32,501 nt of DNA from contig CAIQNN010000006.1 in assembly GCA_903873185.1 (NCBI GenBank), positions 1 through 32,501 on the forward strand, given 5' to 3'. Positions 15,496-24,488 of the stretch are shown piece after piece (the first letter of the stretch is position 1; each line of letters begins with the position of its first letter). The notes beneath the pieces are model-generated. The model was not told where the DNA came from, searched no databases, and saw only the letters and a list, made by a program, of their open reading frames with translations. A program made the position numbers and the translations under genes. The stretch is from an uncultured Actinomycetes bacterium. Lineage in GTDB: Bacteria; Actinomycetota; Actinomycetes; Nanopelagicales; Nanopelagicaceae.

Positions 15496-16200
15496 GTGAG
15501 GCGATTCTTCTCCCCCACCGGGCTATTACAAAGTTTTGTAGCACTACTACTAATCGGGATTTGCCTAACTGCAGGTCAGTGGCAGCTGCATAAAGGCCAA
15601 GCGCGAGCTAGCCAGAACCGCATTATTATTGAAAATCAATCGCTTCCGGCCGCTGATGAATCAGTCATAGCCAGCGCAGATCCAACTGCTAGCCAGTGGC
15701 GTTTGATGAAACTTGATGGTCGATTTTTGCCTAACCACGAACTCCTCCTTAGAAATCGATATTTCGAAGGACGTTACGGCTTTGAGGTATTAGATCTATT
15801 CAATTCAACATCGGGCAAGAACTACTGGGTCGATCGCGGCTGGGTAAAAGCCGGTGCGGCGGCCAACATTGCGCCAATAGTTCCAAGTTTAATATTCGAT
15901 AAAACTGCGTTGGTAGTTCGCATCCGGGCTGATGACATAAGTCGCCAAATCGAAGGTTCTTTCTTCGCTCTGCCAGGTAGTAAACGAGTGAGCGTTAACC
16001 TATCTAATGTTCAGAATATGCCGGCACTTCCATATTACGTTGATTTAATTTCGAGCGATAACCTCAAAATCTTGCCGTTAACCTCAATCACGCTTCCAGA
16101 TCTAACGGGCGGTCCACATTTTGCTTACGCCTTGCAATGGCTAGCGTTCGCTTTCCTAATTCTCTTCGGAAGGGTTCTGCTCTTCCGCGAAACCAAGTGA
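15496..16200 (+). CDS. SURF1 family cytochrome oxidase assembly protein
   Basis: SURF1 proteins assist maturation of aa3-type cytochrome c oxidase, probably at the heme A insertion step. The 234-residue protein has the family layout: an N-terminal membrane helix (about 9-26), a large extracytoplasmic domain with NRYFEGRYGFEVLDLF and YWVDRGWVKAG, and a C-terminal helix (about 212-229, ALQWLAFAFLILFGRVLLF). The start is a GTG immediately after the DUF3099 stop. The last 45 bases overlap the end of the convergent ABC transporter gene. ctaA in the same window supports a heme A oxidase in this organism. Confidence 0.9.
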   Translation: MRRFFSPTGLLQSFVALLLIGICLTAGQWQLHKGQARASQNRIIIENQSLPAADESVIASADPTASQWRLMKLDGRFLPNHELLLRNRYFEGRYGFEVLDLFNSTSGKNYWVDRGWVKAGAAANIAPIVPSLIFDKTALVVRIRADDISRQIEGSFFALPGSKRVSVNLSNVQNMPALPYYVDLISSDNLKILPLTSITLPDLTGGPHFAYALQWLAFAFLILFGRVLLFRETK

Positions 16201-18048
16201 TTGTCTTTGATATAGGTCGAAGTACAAACCCTTTTTGTTAACCAATTCTTCGTGTCTGCCTCGTTCTACAATCAAGCCATTTTCAAGGACCAGAATTTGA
16301 TCCGCTTGTTGAATTGTTGAAAGTCGGTGAGCGATCACGATGCTGGTTCGATTCACTAGCGCGCTCTTTAGAGCCGCTTGAACCAACGCTTCATTCTCGG
16401 AATCTAAATGAGCCGTTGCTTCATCCAAGACTACGATGCTTGGAGCCTTGAGCAATAGCCGGGCAATTGCAAGACGTTGCTTTTCTCCCCCTGATAAGCG
16501 ATGTCCTCGTTCGCCGACGATAGTGTCGAAACCATTGGGTAAACTTTGCACGAAATCCCAAATTTGAGCTGACTCACATGCTTGTTGCATCTCAATATCC
16601 GTTGCATCCGGTTTCGCGTATCGAAGGTTGGCTGCGATGCTGTCGTGGAACATATGCGAATCTTGGGTAACAACACCAATGTGGTGGCGCAAGGAGCTAA
16701 TCGAGTACTCTCGAATGTCAACGCCATTGATTAATATCGCACCATCAGTGACATCGTAAAGCCTGGGGACTAACCCCGAAATCGTGCTCTTTCCAGCCCC
16801 AGATGGACCAACGATTGCAGTCAACGAACCCGGCTCTACTTCAAAGGAAATTCCCTTTAGAACCTGACCGCTATCAACCATTTCAGCTTTGGCAACCATC
16901 TCCAACGAAGCCAGAGAGATTTCCGCAGCCGTTGGGTAGGCAAATTTAACATCATCAAATTTTATTGTTGGTCGTTCGTTGCTCATACTCTTAGCTTGCA
17001 AGGAGTCCTTTACCATTGGCTCGAGGTCGAGCAATTCAAATACTCTTTCAAACGAAACTAGAGCAGTCATGACGTCTACTCGTACATTGGAAAGTGCAGT
17101 AATTGGTCCGTAAAGTCGAGCCAGAAGTGCGGTAATTGCTAAGAGCGTTCCGATCGAGATCTTTTGAGAGATTGCAAGGTGGCCACCGATGCCATAAGCA
17201 ACTGCCGTTGCCACGGCTGCAATGGATGTCAAAGCAATAAAGAAGATTCGGTTTAATAATGCAATTGTGATTCCCATATCCGCGACTCTTCGGGCACGTG
17301 CTGAAAAAATATCTCGCTCACTTTTAGAATCACCGTAGAGTGAAACTAATAGCGCCCCTGAGACATTGAACCGTTCCGTCATGGTGGCCGACATCTCGGC
17401 GTTAAGTTGGAAGGATTGTCTGGTGTAACTCTGAAGCTTTCGTCCTACCCATTTGGTTGGTATCAGGAAGACTGGAAGAAGGCAAAGCGAGACTACGGTG
17501 ATCTGCCACGAGAGCGTGATCATGGTAGCCGCAACCAAAATCAAACTAAGCGCGTTGCTCACTACGCCGGACAAGGTGGAGGTAAAAGCCTGCTGAGCTC
17601 CGATAACATCGGAATTAAGGCGCGCGATAAGCGCACCAGTCTGAGTCCTGGTAAAAAATGCGATCGATTGGCGTTGGACATGTTCAAATACTTGAGTTCG
17701 CAGGTCATAAATCAACCCTTCACCAATCTGGCTAGAGAACCATCGTCCGGCCATGTTAAAGACGGCATCCAGAATTGCTAATCCTCCGACGATGATCGCC
17801 AACTTGGTAACTAATGATCCGTTATGTGGCGTGACTCCCTTATCGATCAACTCTCGAAGTAGTAGCGGGGTCGCCACTACCAGCATCGCATCAATCACGA
17901 CGGTTACGAGGAAAATGGCTAGTGAAGACTTATAAGGCTTGGCAAAGGAGACGATTCGTCGAAAAGTTCCGCTCTTTAATTTCTGATTCTTGATTGATTG
18001 ATCGGAAGAGAGCGAACGAAGCGCCTGCCAGTTACCGTGCATAGACAT
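16156..18048 (-). CDS. ABC exporter, fused transmembrane and ATPase domains
   Basis: This is a 630-residue ABCB-type half transporter expected to work as a dimer in the inner membrane. The transmembrane domain with about six helices spans roughly 38-330. The ATPase domain spans roughly 370-610 with Walker A GPSGAGKST (414-422), signature LSGGEKQRLAIARLLL, Walker B SIVVLDEATAHLDS and the H-loop in VIAHRLSTI. The N-terminal MSMHGNW segment is common to actinobacterial members annotated as multidrug or lipid exporters. The substrate is unknown. It lies 25 bases after the sufT-like gene, so it may receive read-through from the SUF operon. Its 3' end overlaps SURF1 on the other strand. Confidence 0.93.
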   Translation of the reverse strand: MSMHGNWQALRSLSSDQSIKNQKLKSGTFRRIVSFAKPYKSSLAIFLVTVVIDAMLVVATPLLLRELIDKGVTPHNGSLVTKLAIIVGGLAILDAVFNMAGRWFSSQIGEGLIYDLRTQVFEHVQRQSIAFFTRTQTGALIARLNSDVIGAQQAFTSTLSGVVSNALSLILVAATMITLSWQITVVSLCLLPVFLIPTKWVGRKLQSYTRQSFQLNAEMSATMTERFNVSGALLVSLYGDSKSERDIFSARARRVADMGITIALLNRIFFIALTSIAAVATAVAYGIGGHLAISQKISIGTLLAITALLARLYGPITALSNVRVDVMTALVSFERVFELLDLEPMVKDSLQAKSMSNERPTIKFDDVKFAYPTAAEISLASLEMVAKAEMVDSGQVLKGISFEVEPGSLTAIVGPSGAGKSTISGLVPRLYDVTDGAILINGVDIREYSISSLRHHIGVVTQDSHMFHDSIAANLRYAKPDATDIEMQQACESAQIWDFVQSLPNGFDTIVGERGHRLSGGEKQRLAIARLLLKAPSIVVLDEATAHLDSENEALVQAALKSALVNRTSIVIAHRLSTIQQADQILVLENGLIVERGRHEELVNKKGLYFDLYQRQSLGFAEEQNPSEEN

Positions 18049-18073
18049 AGTTAGACCCTAACCTTGATGTTAG

Positions 18074-18394
18074 TTAAACCGTGAATCCAATTGCCCGCAG
18101 CTGCTCTCGGCCATCGTCGGTGATTCGGTTAGGTCCCCAAGGTGGCATCCATACCCAGTTAATTTTGACGTCAGCGGCTAGGTCCTGAAGAACTTGGTGA
18201 GTTTGATCTTCAATAACATCCTGCAACGGGCACGCTGCAGAAGTTAGCGTCATATCGAGGATTACCACGTTGCTCTCATCGATTCGCATGTCGTAGACCA
18301 ATCCAAGATCGATGACATTAATTCCAAGCTCAGGGTCGATGACATCCTTCATCGCCTCTGTGACATCGTCAACGCTTGCTAGATTTGCACTCAT
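18074..18394 (-). CDS. sufT: MIP18/DUF59 family iron-sulfur maturation protein (SufT-like)
   Basis: This 106-residue DUF59 protein is linked to Fe-S cluster maturation. Conserved blocks are VIDPELGINVIDLGLVYD at about 18-35 and LTSAACPLQDVIEDQ, whose cysteine is the reactive or cluster-binding residue of the family; a PPWGPNRI segment follows. It is the last gene of the SUF operon, and its ATG overlaps the sufU stop by four bases (ATGA). The position as last gene of the suf operon is the same in mycobacteria. Its biochemical role is only partly known; SufT is thought to help deliver clusters to target proteins. Confidence 0.92.
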   Translation of the reverse strand: MSANLASVDDVTEAMKDVIDPELGINVIDLGLVYDMRIDESNVVILDMTLTSAACPLQDVIEDQTHQVLQDLAADVKINWVWMPPWGPNRITDDGREQLRAIGFTV

Positions 18395-18855
18395 TCTTCT
18401 CCCTTGGTCTCTGTCGCCTTCTGAATTAATCCTTGAGCGGTTGCATCTCTAAATGCCATCCAACCCAGCAGCGCACACTTAATGCGAGCTGGAAATTTCG
18501 ATACGCCGGCTAAAGCCACAGCATCCTCGAGAATATCTTCATCCCCTTTTTGAGTGCCCTTGCTTTGCATGAGCGCCGTGAAATTCTCAAGAATTAGGAA
18601 AGCCTCAGTCACACTCTTGCCGATCATAAGTTCGGTCATTATCGAAGTACTCGCTTGAGAGATCGAACAACCAACCCCATCCCAGCTAACATCTTTCACC
18701 GTCTCGCCCTCGAGCGCTACGTTAAGGGTGATTTCATCACCGCAACTGGGGTTTACGTGGTGGACCTGAGCGCTGAAGTTGGTTGCTAGCCCTTTGTGAG
18801 CCGGCTTCTTGTAGTGATCCAAGATCACTTCTTGGTAGAGCGAGTCGAGTTCCAT
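18391..18855 (-). CDS. sufU: SufU zinc-dependent sulfurtransferase / scaffold-like protein
   Basis: SufU accepts persulfide sulfur from the cysteine desulfurase SufS and passes it to SufBCD. The 154-residue IscU-like protein has the three cysteines C38 (NPSCGDEI), C63 (GVGCSISQAS) and C127 (IKCALLGW) plus D40, the ligands that bind zinc in SufU. The longer spacing between the second and third cysteines is the SufU-specific insertion compared with IscU. The ATG at 18855 follows the sufS stop by one base and gives the typical MELDSLYQEVILDHYKKP start. A frame extending to 18963 runs inside sufS and is rejected. Confidence 0.96.
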   Translation of the reverse strand: MELDSLYQEVILDHYKKPAHKGLATNFSAQVHHVNPSCGDEITLNVALEGETVKDVSWDGVGCSISQASTSIMTELMIGKSVTEAFLILENFTALMQSKGTQKGDEDILEDAVALAGVSKFPARIKCALLGWMAFRDATAQGLIQKATETKGEE

Positions 18856-18856
18856 A

Positions 18857-20113
18857 TTAAACCTTGAAGTATTTCTGCACTTGGCGAATACCATCGACCA
18901 AAGCTGAGACATCTGCTTCAGTGTTGTAGATGTAGAAAGATGCCCTGGTTGTGCCCACCACATTTAGCTTTCGCATTAAAGGCCAGGCACAGTGATGGCC
19001 AGTGCGAACTGCAATTCCATATTGATCAAGTACCTGTCCAACATCATGGGGGTGGACCTGATCCACGGTAAATGAGATAACTCCACCTCGGGAATCCGTG
19101 TCTTGGGGCCCGATCACTTTGATGCCTGGGATTTCTGCAATTTGAAGAAGGGCACTTTTTGTAAGCGCCATCTCGTGGCTGTGAACGCTATCCATGCCGA
19201 TGTTAGTGAGATATTTCAGAGCCGCGGCCAAACCAACAGCTTGCGCCATGTTGGGCACTCCGGCTTCAAATCGACGCGGAACCGGTGCCCATGTGGCATC
19301 AGTCATCGTCACCGATTCAATCATCGAGCCACCAGTAAGAAATGGCACCATCTGATTGAGAAGTTCGAATTTCCCCCAAAGCACACCAATGCCCGTTGGG
19401 CCTAGGGCCTTGTGGCCAGAGAAGGCGAGAAAATCCACATCTAATTTCTTAACATCGATCGCGAAATGTGGGGCGGACTGACAGGCGTCAAGTACGACGA
19501 TGGCTCCGACTTCATGAGCACGTTTAACGATTGCTTCAAGGGGAACAATGGTTCCTAGAACATTTGACTGCTGAGTGATCGCAACGATCTTGGTTCGATC
19601 GGTAATAACTTGATCAATTGAATCCAAATCCAAACGACCGTCTTGCTTTAGCGCGAACCAAGAGAGAGTTGCTCCAGTTCGTTTTGCCAGCTGTTGCCAT
19701 GGAATCAAATTTGCGTGATGTTCCATTTCGGAAACTACGATCGAGTCTCCTGGTTTAAGGGCAAAATTTGAGCCGGGTTCAGCGTTACCAAACGAATAAG
19801 CCAATAAGTTCAGCGATTCGGTAGCGCTCTTGGTGAAAATTATTTCGCTTGCATCAGCTTTGAGAAATTCGGCAACAGTGGCTCTTGCATCCTCATAAGC
19901 TTCATTAGCCTCTTCAGCCAAAAGATATGAACCTCGGTTTACCGCAGCATTAGTAAATTCGTAAAAATGTCGCTCAGCATCTAAAACGCTCCTGGGTTTT
20001 TGGCTGGTCGCCCCGCTATCTAAAAAGATCAGGGGCAGCCCACCGCGAACTTTGCGATCAAAGATCGGGAAATCCCGCTTGATCACTTCGGCGTCAAAGA
20101 TTGGCTGATTCAT
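18857..20113 (-). CDS. sufS: SufS cysteine desulfurase
   Basis: This PLP enzyme takes sulfur from cysteine, giving alanine and an enzyme-bound persulfide. The 418-residue class V aminotransferase-fold protein has the PLP lysine K235 in FSGHKALGPTG, D209 that contacts the PLP ring, and the active cysteine C375 in RTGHHCAWPLM. The short loop around the cysteine marks it as a group II (SufS) rather than IscS enzyme. This fits partnership with SufU, which sits one base downstream. sufC lies three bases upstream. Length is normal. Confidence 0.97.
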   Translation of the reverse strand: MNQPIFDAEVIKRDFPIFDRKVRGGLPLIFLDSGATSQKPRSVLDAERHFYEFTNAAVNRGSYLLAEEANEAYEDARATVAEFLKADASEIIFTKSATESLNLLAYSFGNAEPGSNFALKPGDSIVVSEMEHHANLIPWQQLAKRTGATLSWFALKQDGRLDLDSIDQVITDRTKIVAITQQSNVLGTIVPLEAIVKRAHEVGAIVVLDACQSAPHFAIDVKKLDVDFLAFSGHKALGPTGIGVLWGKFELLNQMVPFLTGGSMIESVTMTDATWAPVPRRFEAGVPNMAQAVGLAAALKYLTNIGMDSVHSHEMALTKSALLQIAEIPGIKVIGPQDTDSRGGVISFTVDQVHPHDVGQVLDQYGIAVRTGHHCAWPLMRKLNVVGTTRASFYIYNTEADVSALVDGIRQVQKYFKV

Positions 20114-20116
20114 AAG

Positions 20117-20869
20117 TTAGGCAGAGATGTACTCGGCGTAGCCATTCTCTTCTAGTTTGTCGGCGAGTTCAGGTCCGCCTTCTTCTACGATTCGACCATT
20201 TGCAAATACGTGAACAAAGTCCGGCTTTATGTAACGGAGAATTCGGGTGTAGTGGGTGATCAACATAATTCCGAGCTCGCTATTTTCCTTGACGCGATTA
20301 ACACCTTCGGAGACGATGCGCAAAGCGTCGACATCAAGTCCCGAGTCAGTTTCATCCAGGATTGCGATCTTTGGCTTCAACAATTCAAGCTGCAAAATCT
20401 CGTGCCGCTTCTTCTCGCCACCGGAGAAACCTTCATTCACATTGCGCTCAGCGAAAGCCGGATCCATATTTAGTTCGGTCATGGCACTCTTTACTTCGCC
20501 AACCCAAGTTCGAACCTTTGGGGCTTCGCCGCGAATAGCCGTAACTGCAGTACGAAGAAAGTTGGAGACCGAGACTCCTGGTACCTCTACTGGATATTGC
20601 ATGGCCAGGAACAAGCCAGCCTTGGCACGCTCATCCACCTTCATTGCCAAGACATCCAGGCCATCCAAAGTCACAGATCCACCAGTAATGGTGTACTTCG
20701 GGTGCCCGGCGATTGAATAAGCAAGTGTCGATTTACCGGAACCGTTTGGTCCCATGATTGCGTGCGTCTCGCCGGATTTGATAGTTAGATCAACGCCACG
20801 CAAGATTTCAGTAAAGCCTGTCTCGGTTGCGACCGATACCTGCAAGTTCTTGATCTCTAATGTGCTCAT
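20117..20869 (-). CDS. sufC: SufC Fe-S assembly ATPase
   Basis: SufC is the ABC-type ATPase that drives conformational change in the SufBCD scaffold. The 250-residue protein has Walker A GPNGSGKST at 40-48, the SufC-specific signature FSGGEKKRHEI and Walker B IAILDETDSGLDVDALR. There is no membrane domain. The ATG at 20869 has a good GAGGAA Shine-Dalgarno sequence about five bases upstream and gives the standard MSTLEIKNLQVSV start. The longer frame to 20911 would extend into the Rieske gene and is rejected. The gap to the Rieske stop is seven bases. Confidence 0.97.
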   Translation of the reverse strand: MSTLEIKNLQVSVATETGFTEILRGVDLTIKSGETHAIMGPNGSGKSTLAYSIAGHPKYTITGGSVTLDGLDVLAMKVDERAKAGLFLAMQYPVEVPGVSVSNFLRTAVTAIRGEAPKVRTWVGEVKSAMTELNMDPAFAERNVNEGFSGGEKKRHEILQLELLKPKIAILDETDSGLDVDALRIVSEGVNRVKENSELGIMLITHYTRILRYIKPDFVHVFANGRIVEEGGPELADKLEENGYAEYISA

Positions 20870-20876
20870 GGTTTCC

Positions 20877-21179
20877 TCACTTAGTCTTTCGAATGTTGAT
20901 GGTTTCGCCATCTCGGGTCACGTCATATTTCTTTACTGGAATAGTTGCGGGCGGCGTTAACGCTTCGCCGGTACGAAGATCGAATTCGGCGCCATGTAAC
21001 CAACATTCGATTTTGTAGCCAGAGATCTCGCCTTCAGAGAGCGATGCCTCGGAATGGCTACATGTGTCGGCAATGGCAAATACTTCTTCACCAATTCGAG
21101 CAACGCAGACCGGCTCGCCATCGACTTGAATTTTTGTAGGTTTGCCCTCGGACAAGGTAGATAGTTGCATGCTGCTCAC
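20877..21179 (-). CDS. Rieske [2Fe-2S] ferredoxin-like protein within the SUF operon
   Basis: This small soluble protein of 100 residues has a complete Rieske site: C40-x-H42 in DTCSHSEASL and C59-x2-H62 in ECWLHGAEFD. It resembles the ferredoxin components of aromatic dioxygenases and the small NirD-type Rieske proteins, but has no such partner here. Its place between sufD and sufC is common in actinobacterial SUF operons, suggesting a role in electron supply or cluster handling; that is inference. The GTG at 21179 directly follows the sufD stop; an ATG at 21170 (97 residues) is an alternative start. No membrane segment is seen. Confidence 0.92.
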   Translation of the reverse strand: MSSMQLSTLSEGKPTKIQVDGEPVCVARIGEEVFAIADTCSHSEASLSEGEISGYKIECWLHGAEFDLRTGEALTPPATIPVKKYDVTRDGETINIRKTK

Positions 21180-22265
21180 TTACTCCCCCACCTTTGCGAG
21201 TTCATTATCGATACGCGCCATTAGGCGTTCTTCGATTGTTTCAAGATGAATCTTGGAGATGATCTCGGCAAAGAAGCCGCGGATCACAAGTCGTCGAGCG
21301 ATCTCGGCTGGAATACCGCGACTCTCCAAATAGAAGAGTTGTTCATCATCGAAGCGCCCAGTCGTGCTGGCATGTCCGGCTCCAACAATTTCGCCAGTTT
21401 CAATCTCAAGGTTTGGCACCGAGTCGGCACGCGCACCATCAGAGAGCAGTAGATTTCGATTCAATTCATAGGTGTCAGTTCCTTCGGCGGCGGCGTGAAT
21501 ATAAACATCGCCAATCCATACCGTATGCGCATTTAAGCCAGAAAGGGCACCCTTGTAATTAACTCGAGACTTAGCCTTTGGAAGGTTGTGATCTACATGA
21601 ATTCGGTGCTCAAAGTGCTGACCGTCGGTAGCGAAGTAAACGCCATTTAGTTCGGCACTGGAGCCGGGACCAGCGTATTCAACGGTTGGAAGTAATCGAA
21701 CAACTGAACCGCCCACGGTCACGACGAACGAAGTGAAACTTGCATCTTTGCCAATGATTGCGTGGTGGCGACCGATATGAACTGAATCGTTCTCCCACTC
21801 TTGCAACGATATAAATGTAAAGCTTGCCCCGGGTTCGAGAATGATTTCGATCTCTTCCGCAAGGATTGCAGATCCCTGGTTTTCAATAATTACAGTTGCT
21901 CGAGCATTGCTACCAACTTTGATAACGGTTCGCCCCAGTTGTGGCGCCAAACCAGTGTCGTTGCGGGTTAATTTAATTGGTTCGGCGATCTCGGAATCTT
22001 TGGCAATTTCCAAGAGTAAAACCTCAGAAATAGCTTCGCGAATCCGCATGATTACGATGTCATTAGTCTGCGAAATTGGAAATTGGGCCGAACTTGTTAC
22101 TCGCTTAAGGGTGACACCAGCAGGTAGATCTTGGGCGAGGAGTGAAATTACGTCACGAACTTCTACTACTGGATCGTGAAGTCCACCTAGCCGAGATAGC
22201 GGAGTGAAGCGCCAAGCTTCCTCCCTGCCCGAGGGAATCAAGTAATTTGTAGTGAGGGTAGACAT
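21180..22265 (-). CDS. sufD: SufD Fe-S scaffold subunit
   Basis: SufD pairs with SufB in the SufBC2D complex that builds Fe-S clusters. The 361-residue protein has the N-terminal REEAWRFTPLSRL segment, a beta-helix core and the C-terminal signature GAGHASTTGRFDDEQLFYLE, then SRGIPAEIARRLVIRGFF. The histidine in GAGHAST matches the position of the cluster-assembly histidine of E. coli SufD. Length is somewhat short but within the family range. Its ATG shares one base with the sufB stop (TAATG), so translation is coupled. Confidence 0.95.
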   Translation of the reverse strand: MSTLTTNYLIPSGREEAWRFTPLSRLGGLHDPVVEVRDVISLLAQDLPAGVTLKRVTSSAQFPISQTNDIVIMRIREAISEVLLLEIAKDSEIAEPIKLTRNDTGLAPQLGRTVIKVGSNARATVIIENQGSAILAEEIEIILEPGASFTFISLQEWENDSVHIGRHHAIIGKDASFTSFVVTVGGSVVRLLPTVEYAGPGSSAELNGVYFATDGQHFEHRIHVDHNLPKAKSRVNYKGALSGLNAHTVWIGDVYIHAAAEGTDTYELNRNLLLSDGARADSVPNLEIETGEIVGAGHASTTGRFDDEQLFYLESRGIPAEIARRLVIRGFFAEIISKIHLETIEERLMARIDNELAKVGE

Positions 22266-23698
22266 TAACCAACAGCGCCTTCCATTTGAAGTTCGATAAG
22301 TCGATTGAGCTCAAGGGCATATTCCATTGGTAGTTCCCGCGCAATTGGTTCGATGAAACCGCGAACAATCATTGCCATGGCCTCATCTTCACTTAGCCCG
22401 CGAGACATTAGATAGAAGAGTTGATCATCGCTAATTTTTGAAACTGTTGCTTCATGTCCCATTGAGACATCATCTTCGCGAATATCAACGTATGGATAAG
22501 TATCCGAGCGCGAAATTGTGTCGACTAAAAGGGCATCGCACTTCACCGTTGACTTCGAATGATGCGCTCCTTCTTGGATCTGCACTAACCCACGATATGA
22601 AGTTCGTCCGCCACCTCTGGCAACTGATTTAGAGATAATCGTTGAGGAGGTATATGGCGCGGCGTGAACCATCTTTGCGCCGGCATCTTGATGTTGACCT
22701 TCGCCTGCAAAGGCGATGGAAAGTGTCTCCCCCTTGGCGTGTGGGCCCATTAAGAATACGGCTGGGTATTTCATCGTTACTTTTGAGCCGATATTTCCAT
22801 CGATCCATTCCATGGTGGCACCTTCGGCGCAGACCGCGCGCTTTGTTACTAAGTTATAAACGTTGTTAGACCAGTTTTGAATAGTCGTGTAACGGACTCG
22901 AGCATTCTTTTTGACGATAATTTCGACAACGGCCGAGTGCAGCGAATCTGAGCTGTAGATCGGAGCAGTACAGCCTTCAACGTAATGCACGTATGAACCT
23001 TCATCGGCAATAATCAAAGTACGCTCAAATTGCCCCATGTTCTCGGTATTAATACGGAAATAGGCTTGAAGCGGAATATCAACGTGAACGCCCTTTGGAA
23101 CATAGATAAAGGATCCACCTGACCATACTGAAGTATTTAGCGCGGCGAATTTGTTATCGCCTACTGGGATAACCGTGCCGAAATACTCTTTGAAAAGTTC
23201 CTCGTGCAGTTTTAGCCCGGAGTCAGTGTCGACGAAAATAACGCCTTGCTGCTCTAGATCTTCACGAATCGAGTGGTAAACAACCTCAGATTCGTATTGC
23301 GCCGCGACGCCCGCTACGAGTCGATTCCTTTCGGCATCTGGAATTCCCAAGCGATCATAAGTATTGCGAATATCTTCGGGTAGATCTTCCCAAGATGTTG
23401 CCTGCTTCTCGGTGGAGCGAACGAAATACTTGATGGTGTCGAAGAAAATTCCTGAGAGATCTGATCCCCAAGTAGGCATCGGCTTTTTGTCGAATAAATT
23501 CAAACCTTTAAGACGTAAATCGAGCATCCACTGGGGTTCGCTCTTTTTAGCTGAGATATCGCGCACGACCTCTTCGCTAAGACCGCGACGCGAATTGGTT
23601 CCAGCAGCATCGCTATCGGACCATCCGTACTCATAGGTACCAATGCCGGCAAGTTCCGGGTGGGAAGCCAGATCCGGGTTGATGGTGGTATCGCTCAT
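22265..23698 (-). CDS. sufB: SufB Fe-S scaffold subunit
   Basis: SufB is the main scaffold on which clusters form. The 477-residue protein carries the core segments [30 protein letters not shown] and [14 protein letters not shown]. The cysteine in STVKCDALL corresponds to the essential C405 of E. coli SufB. The C-terminal [20 protein letters not shown] is shared with SufD. No intein is present, unlike SufB of some mycobacteria. Its ATG shares one base with the stop of the upstream regulator gene (TAATG), so sufR-sufB are translationally coupled. Confidence 0.97.
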   Translation of the reverse strand: MSDTTINPDLASHPELAGIGTYEYGWSDSDAAGTNSRRGLSEEVVRDISAKKSEPQWMLDLRLKGLNLFDKKPMPTWGSDLSGIFFDTIKYFVRSTEKQATSWEDLPEDIRNTYDRLGIPDAERNRLVAGVAAQYESEVVYHSIREDLEQQGVIFVDTDSGLKLHEELFKEYFGTVIPVGDNKFAALNTSVWSGGSFIYVPKGVHVDIPLQAYFRINTENMGQFERTLIIADEGSYVHYVEGCTAPIYSSDSLHSAVVEIIVKKNARVRYTTIQNWSNNVYNLVTKRAVCAEGATMEWIDGNIGSKVTMKYPAVFLMGPHAKGETLSIAFAGEGQHQDAGAKMVHAAPYTSSTIISKSVARGGGRTSYRGLVQIQEGAHHSKSTVKCDALLVDTISRSDTYPYVDIREDDVSMGHEATVSKISDDQLFYLMSRGLSEDEAMAMIVRGFIEPIARELPMEYALELNRLIELQMEGAVG

Positions 23699-24465
23699 TA
23701 GTTAGCTCTCTTTCCAGCGGGAGTTAGGTTTTGCGCAGTAAAAGTTTCGCGTGGTGGCGTGAGTTGTGGAATAAATGTGGTGCAGACGCCATCACCGTGA
23801 GCGATAGTCGCTAGTCGTTGTACATGTGTACCAAGTACTCGAGAGAGCGCCTCTGTCTCGGCATCGCAGAGCGCGGGAAATTCCGCGGCCACGTGAGCGA
23901 TCGGGCAATGGTTTTGACAGATCTCTTCGCCATTTCCGCGCGAGCGGGAAGTGGCTGCGAAGCCTTCTTCGGTTAAAAAGGCGGCGAGCGCCTCGACCCG
24001 ATCCGTGGCAGATTTCGAATCACCAATTGCGCCACCAGCACGACGTTCAATATCAACCGCCCGAGATTGGGCAAATTGAGTTACCAAGCCCGCGCCACCG
24101 GCCGAAGCCATAAATTTCAAAGCTGAAACCGCTAAATCATCGTATGAATGCTCAAAAGTCTCACGCCCGAGGTCGGTCATAACAAAGACTTTTGCTGGTC
24201 GACCACGGCCGCGTAAATTGCTGCTGGTCTGATGTGGCTCCCGGGCAGTTAGTACGCCTTCAGCCACAAGGGAGTCCAAATGTCGCCGGATGCCAGTGGG
24301 GGTGATTGAAAGGAATTCCGCCAGTTCAATTGCCGTAGCGGGACCGCTCTCGAGGATGCGCCGGGCCAACTGATCGCGGGTGCGATCTGGCTCAACAAGC
24401 ACCCCGGCAACCTTCCCTGCGTTTTTCACAACATAAGTGTTGCGTAATTCGCCAAATTTCGCCAC
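23698..24465 (-). CDS. sufR: SufR-type ArsR/MarR-like iron-sulfur regulator
   Basis: A winged helix-turn-helix regulator heading the SUF operon. The DNA-binding helix pair lies at about residues 30-65 ([20 protein letters not shown]), followed by a basic wing ([10 protein letters not shown]). Four cysteines near the C-terminus have the pattern C-x3-C-x12-C-x27-C (C173, C177, C190, C218 from the chosen start), consistent with binding a [4Fe-4S] cluster as in SufR of mycobacteria and cyanobacteria. It likely represses the operon when clusters are sufficient. I choose GTG 24465, which has AAGAAGG six bases upstream (24478-24472); a GTG at 24495 and an ATG at 24486 would extend it but would overlap or abut the divergent ctaA. 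Confidence 0.9.
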   Translation of the reverse strand: MAKFGELRNTYVVKNAGKVAGVLVEPDRTRDQLARRILESGPATAIELAEFLSITPTGIRRHLDSLVAEGVLTAREPHQTSSNLRGRGRPAKVFVMTDLGRETFEHSYDDLAVSALKFMASAGGAGLVTQFAQSRAVDIERRAGGAIGDSKSATDRVEALAAFLTEEGFAATSRSRGNGEEICQNHCPIAHVAAEFPALCDAETEALSRVLGTHVQRLATIAHGDGVCTTFIPQLTPPRETFTAQNLTPAGKRAN

Positions 24466-24471
24466 TTGGGA

Positions 24472-24478
24472 CCTTCTT
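24472..24478 (-). promoter_or_regulatory. Ribosome binding site that decides the sufR start
   Basis: AAGAAGG on the minus strand lies six bases before GTG 24465. The upstream in-frame candidates (24495, 24486) have no such sequence. With this start the sufR and ctaA start codons are 23 bases apart, so promoters and operators of the two divergent genes must lie within coding sequence or the transcripts must be nearly leaderless. Confidence 0.55.
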
Positions 24479-24488
24479 GGCACCATGA

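Noticed and set aside
18856-18963. N-terminal extension of sufU into sufS
   Set aside because: The extra 36 codons are the sufS 3' end read in another frame. ATG 18855 gives the conserved SufU start one base after the sufS stop.
20256-20720. 154-codon open frame on the plus strand opposite sufC
   Set aside because: Antisense shadow of the SufC Walker A to signature region; no recognisable motif of its own.
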